From: Tubiluchus corallicola
Lineage: Eukaryota > Priapulida > Priapulimorpha > Priapulimorphida > Tubiluchidae
Assembly: GCA_030141605.1 (NCBI GenBank)
Contig: JAQGDQ010000123.1
Span: forward strand, 62,001 to 126,000
Length of the DNA: 64,000 nt
Direction of reading: 5' to 3'
Below the pieces are notes generated by a model. That model saw only the letters and a list, made by a program, of their open reading frames with translations. It searched no databases and was not told the origin of the DNA. A program made the translations under genes and the position numbers. Of this stretch, positions 60,180-64,000 are shown piece by piece; the first letter of the stretch is position 1; each line of letters begins with the position of its first letter.

Positions 60180-61020
60180 GTTCATTCTATGCACATTTGC
60201 AATTTGCGCATATACAACTGTATCACCATAACACCTGTCTCTCACAAAAACTGTACAACCTTCTATGCACATTTGCAATATGCGCATATACAACTGTATC
60301 ACCATAACGCTCGTCTCTCATAAAAACTGTACAACCTTCTATGCACATTTGCAATATGCGCATATACAACTGTATCACCATAACACCTGTCTCTCACAAA
60401 AACTGTACAACCTTCTATGCACATTTGCAATATGCGCATATACAACTGTATCACCATAACGCTCGTCTCTCATAAAAACTGTACAACCTTCTATGCACAT
60501 TTGCAATATGCGCAGATACAACTGTATCACCATAACGCTTGTCTCTCACAAAAACTGTACAACCTTCTATGCACATTTGCAATATGCGCATATACAACTG
60601 TATCACCATAACACCTGTCTCTCATAAAAATTGTACAACCTTCTATGCACATTTGCGATTTGCGCATATACAACTGTATCACCATAACACCTGTCTCTCA
60701 CAAAAACTGTACAACCTTCTATGCACATTTGCGATTTGCGCATATACAACTGTATCACCATAACACCTGTCTCTCACAAAAACTGTACAACCTTCTATGC
60801 ACATTTGCAATATGCGCATATACAACTGTATCACCATAACACCTGTCTCTCATAAAAATTGTACAACCTTCAATGCACATTTGCAATTTGCGCATATACA
60901 ACTGTATCACCATAACAGCCTGTCTCTCACAAAAACTGTACAACCTTCTATGCACATTTGCGATTTTCGCATATACAACTGTTTCACCATAACGCTTGTC
61001 TCTCACAAAAACTGTACAAA
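60180..61020. repeat. 76-bp tandem repeat, about 11 copies
   Basis: Unit contains ttctatgcacatttgcaat, gcgcatatacaactgtatca and cctgtctctcacaaaaactg. Alternating subtypes (acacctg and acgctcg/acgcttg) suggest duplication of two-unit blocks. The period is not a multiple of three, so frames over it are artefacts. Confidence 0.96.
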
Positions 61021-61253
61021 CAACCAAACAGAAAACAAGAATAAGTTATGCTTTCAAAAGCCAGTACCACTCCATTACATGTGCTAAATTAACTAAACAA
61101 AACACACTTTGTATGCTCTGCTATTCAAGTTAACTGTGCAACTCACGACACTATTAACTACAGTAACACATACTAAAAACAATCGCACAATAATCATTGC
61201 AAAAACTGACATAACAGTTAAACTTATAGGAAGTGATACTAACGAATGTTTAC

Positions 61254-61318
61254 TGTACTGCACTTTGTGAGCAGCGGAAAGATGGTACAGCAACGAGATG
61301 TTGTAATAAAACTCCTTC
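61254..61318 (-). CDS. Exon 4: second half of zinc finger 2
   Basis: Starts in phase 2 after acceptor ttgtag and encodes KEFYYNISLLYHLSAHKVQY. The histidines are spaced H-x3-H, shorter than the usual x5. The only GT donor at the expected place (gtaaac) leaves phase 1, unlike the phase-2 rule of the other fingers. The next exon must then use a shifted acceptor. Confidence 0.6.
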
Positions 61319-61735
61319 CTACAAAAACCAAAAACAAATTTTAAAAAATAAACGAAAGACAATACGAGCATCCATAAAAAATTATTTAAAAAACAGGAAC
61401 GAGTATGTGATATTTGAAAAGTGAGTTTAAAAGTCTTTTGCTCAACGAAAAGTGCAATTTCCACTATTTGCAGTGCTGTTCAATTTAACGGCAAAAACAT
61501 GCACAAAACGGCAACAATTATACGAACCAGCGTGCTGTTTATTGAGTAGAGAAAACCATTTTCACAAAAAAATCACTATCACTATCAATAAGTGTTGCTA
61601 ATGTACTGCATGTTTTTTTACTTAATTTCTAGAATTAATAACAACATCTGTGTCAAAACGATTGTCTATACTTAGTAAACATCATCTTGATTTCTAGAGG
61701 CTGGCCCTTTCATGTAATTATATGGTTGTGTAACA

Positions 61736-62339
61736 TGTGTGCTTGCAAACCAAAACCGTCCAAAAGTCGGCATAGTTAAAATTACGTTATGATGCTTCAA
61801 AATAGAATGCCCGACAAATTTGGTCAAATGTCAAATTTTGTATTTTATAAAAACAAATGCTTTTCCGGCTAGAAATTAGTCCTGCAATTGTTAAAAACTT
61901 GTATTTTCAAACTCTGATAGTAGCTAAAGGAAGCAGTAATTTTGTTTCAGGTTTTTTCTGTTGCCAAGCGCAAATCTTCGTCAGGAAGAGCCATCTACTT
62001 GATTTAAACATAACTTCGATGTGCTCTTGCAAAGTCCATAGCAACAAACTTTTGTGCTGTTGCTAAGTGTTTTGTAGAAATGCGACAAAAAACAACGGCT
62101 AACTTAAATAGCAATTTTCTCAAAATTATGTTTTTCACTGCATAGCCTGCACCTCAACTTCAAGCTGGGTATCTCAGTTAAGAAATAAAATAGAGTGATA
62201 AACTTGGTATCAAAATTATCATCATATGAAGATTCAGGATACATGAATAACTAGAAAAGCTTAATTGCTGACTAATGGACAATTTCGCTACATACACACA
62301 AGCACATATACACACAAGTACATACGCTGCAAGCACACA
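61736..62339. mobile_element. Family D full copy 4, inverted
   Basis: Left tgtgtgcttgcaaaccaaaa, right end near tgcaagcacaca; the interior gttgccaagcgcaaatcttc is the inverse of copies 1-3. Confidence 0.8.
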
Positions 62340-62810
62340 TATATATACCACAGGAATCAGTTCTCAGGGTTTCATGAAAATAATTTGCTTCTACAAGTGT
62401 CGTAAAAATATTTGTAAAAAACATAGATATTAGTGTAAACGTATAGTGTGACAGCCACGAACCACCAAGTAACATCTACGTATTTTGCCAATATTCGTAT
62501 GATGCTCGAAACCAAAATATGTTCAAAAGTTCTTTAAAAATTTAAAAATCTAATACTTCAATGTTCTATTTTATGATAACATGTTTTTGCAATAGCAAAA
62601 ACCCCTTGACCCATATTAATTATTGGTTTTAATGAATAACAGTACCACCGGGAAAAATTTCAACTGTTCACTTCCATTAGGTTGACTCAAATATACAAAG
62701 TAATAATTAAAGTTTCTTTCAAAAGGAATAAATCTACCGAATCAATTAGTAATTTGTATGTTCTTGATACAAATTAAACGATAGCAAACACAAATTAAAA
62801 CACTACATAC

Positions 62811-62920
62811 TGGCAAAGAGCACATTTGAACAAAGCATTACGCAGCTTATCAATATCATCCAAGTCTTGAGGACTAACGTCCACGACCATCTTCTCGGTC
62901 TGAATAGCTTCCTTCAATGC
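62811..62920 (-). CDS. Exon 3: first half of zinc finger 2
   Basis: Phase 0 to 2, 110 nt, donor gtatgt. It starts ALKEAIQTEK, carries an acidic stretch (QDLDDIDK) and ends FKCALCQ. The intron falls straight after the CxxC zinc ligands, as in the other fingers. Confidence 0.78.
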
Positions 62921-63346
62921 CTATGGAAACAAATTTAACAATATAAACGTATTAGTAACCCCAGAACGTATCAAGTATTTTATCCTATGTAGAGTAATAG
63001 CTATACAAAAGCTATAAAGGACACATTAAGAAAGCCAATTATGCTAACGAATTTACAAGTTTTTTACAGCGTTACTGTTAATACAAGTTCTGTGTGCACT
63101 AAGGCAGTATACAGGTAATGCAAAATTTCAAGATGAACTTTTCTAGATTTATGTACGTAACATAAGTAAGGGGTTTTCTTGTGCTTTAAGAATATCAAAA
63201 ACAGACAGCAACAATAAACTGTACGGTACTACTAAAAATTATTTGAATACAGCTACCACCTAGTGCTGCTTTTTTATCTTTTTTATTGTAAGTTATAATA
63301 TAACCAGGATTGGCGTATGGTATCAGTTTCCCTTTTAAGTGCTTAC

Positions 63347-63413
63347 CGCATGCGTGTTGAGGATAACATTTGTATTAGTTTCTTTAGCCTTTTCAATTAG
63401 ATGATTTACGAAC
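63347..63413 (-). CDS. Exon 2: linker after finger 1
   Basis: Phase 2 to 0, 67 nt, with acceptor ttttag and donor gtaagc. It encodes a short polar linker beginning WFVNHLIEKAKE and ending NTHA. This is the linker part of the three-exon cassette (second half, linker, next first half). Confidence 0.7.
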
Positions 63414-63866
63414 CTAAAACAAAAAGTGTTGCTCACAAAATTATAATGGGAGTGAAAAACAATGTTCCTAGACTCAAAGCACTTGTAAATGTACTTGCTT
63501 GACCTGACATTAGACACTTTACAATTTTCCCATCACTGCTATAATGCTAATTAAATTAATACATGAGTGAGTACCCAGCTGTCCAATAGGAGGCTTTATA
63601 GTCAACACCTTTAATTCAGTAGTTCCTCAATGATTCTTGTTTAATGCAGAAAATAATATTAATTAAATACAAATAGCAACATCTAAAGTACCAAATAGCT
63701 TAAAATGTAGCTACTACCGTGGAGAAAAAATTTAAAAAAAGCAGAAAAATTTTAGTAACTTGTTTGTTACTAATGCAGACCCTATCTGCAAGGTATTTAT
63801 TATAAATTCAATAAACAAAATCATTAAAATTTGTGTACATGTGCAAAGATAACTAAACTCTCTTAC

Positions 63867-63929
63867 CATTTATGATGTTTACTTCCTTTCAAATGATTTA
63901 CCAACTCCAGCATGCTGGAAAAGCCTCTC
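63867..63929 (-). CDS. Exon 1: second half of zinc finger 1
   Basis: Phase 2 to 2, 63 nt, acceptor tgtag and donor gtaaga. It encodes RGFSSMLELVNHLKGSKHHK, with the two zinc-ligand histidines spaced H-x5-H. The CxxC half must lie upstream, beyond the right edge of the window. Confidence 0.75.
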
Positions 63930-64000
63930 CTACAAAAGAAAAACATTCAGAAACTCAAATTGAGACATTCAGCACAAACACAGAATCTTGCAACAACACA

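Larger units (their letters stand above)
1806..63929 (-). other. Gene model: giant multi-zinc-finger protein gene (43 exons seen)
   Basis: Hand-built model from minus-strand exons with AG acceptors, GT donors and compatible phases. The joined reading frame is about 6.6 kb. It encodes 13 C2H2 fingers of the U1/matrin/JAZ type, mostly C-x2-C-x12-H-x5-H, with acidic and basic linkers, an RS-rich block and a 21-residue tandem repeat. Fingers of this class are known in proteins that bind double-stranded RNA or sit in RNPs; that function is inferred here. Finger introns lie in phase 2 shortly after the second cysteine. The 5' end is beyond 64000 unless exon 16 is a separate start. No convincing stop codon or poly(A) site was found on the left. 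I do not recognise an orthologue. Confidence 0.75.

Noticed and set aside
60265-61087. Several plus-strand frames with repeated HICNMRIYNCITIT-type text
   Set aside because: Frames of the 76-bp tandem array; the period is not a multiple of three.

Overview
The window is animal (metazoan) nuclear DNA: AT-rich, intron-dense, with no prokaryotic gene organisation and many DNA-transposon remnants, microsatellites and minisatellites. The species cannot be named from the sequence. The mix of hAT, piggyBac-like, Tigger-like and LINE remnants suits an invertebrate or basal-deuterostome genome, but that is inference.

The main content is one very long multi-exon gene, or two abutting ones, on the minus strand. 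I reconstructed 43 exons by hand between 63929 and 1806, about 6.6 kb of coding sequence. Support comes from consensus splice sites and from reading phases that match across almost every junction. The protein is a chain of 13 visible C2H2 zinc fingers of the U1/matrin/JAZ type (C-x2-C-x12-H-x5-H is typical), a class known for double-stranded RNA or RNP binding. The fingers are joined by charged linkers, an arginine/serine-rich region (exon 16) and a 2-kb exon encoding about 21 copies of a 21-residue repeat (exon 33). Every finger with both halves in view is cut by a phase-2 intron shortly after its second cysteine, usually within two residues. Much of the gene is built from a recurring three-exon cassette. 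The gene runs off the right edge of the window; its 3' end was not found and may lie left of 1806.

Layout in transcript order (right to left): 63.9-47.5 kb, fingers 1-5; 47.5-42.8 kb, a long intron with a decayed LINE reverse transcriptase; 42.85-40.2 kb, the RS-rich region and a possible alternative or second-gene start at 42681; 40.4-25.4 kb, fingers 6-10; 25.45-24.96 kb, a tandem array of copies of the exon-32 splice donor; 20.9-18.9 kb, the repeat exon; 15.4-1.8 kb, fingers 11-13.

The introns hold at least six hAT-type elements, several with 8-bp target duplications and one with a transposase C-terminal remnant. They also hold TTAA-flanked piggyBac-like elements, five families of inverted-repeat elements, a probable solo LTR, LINE fragments, several minisatellites (50-51, 30, 60 and 76 bp periods), a 1-kb CCACA-type satellite and a GC-rich block of unknown origin.
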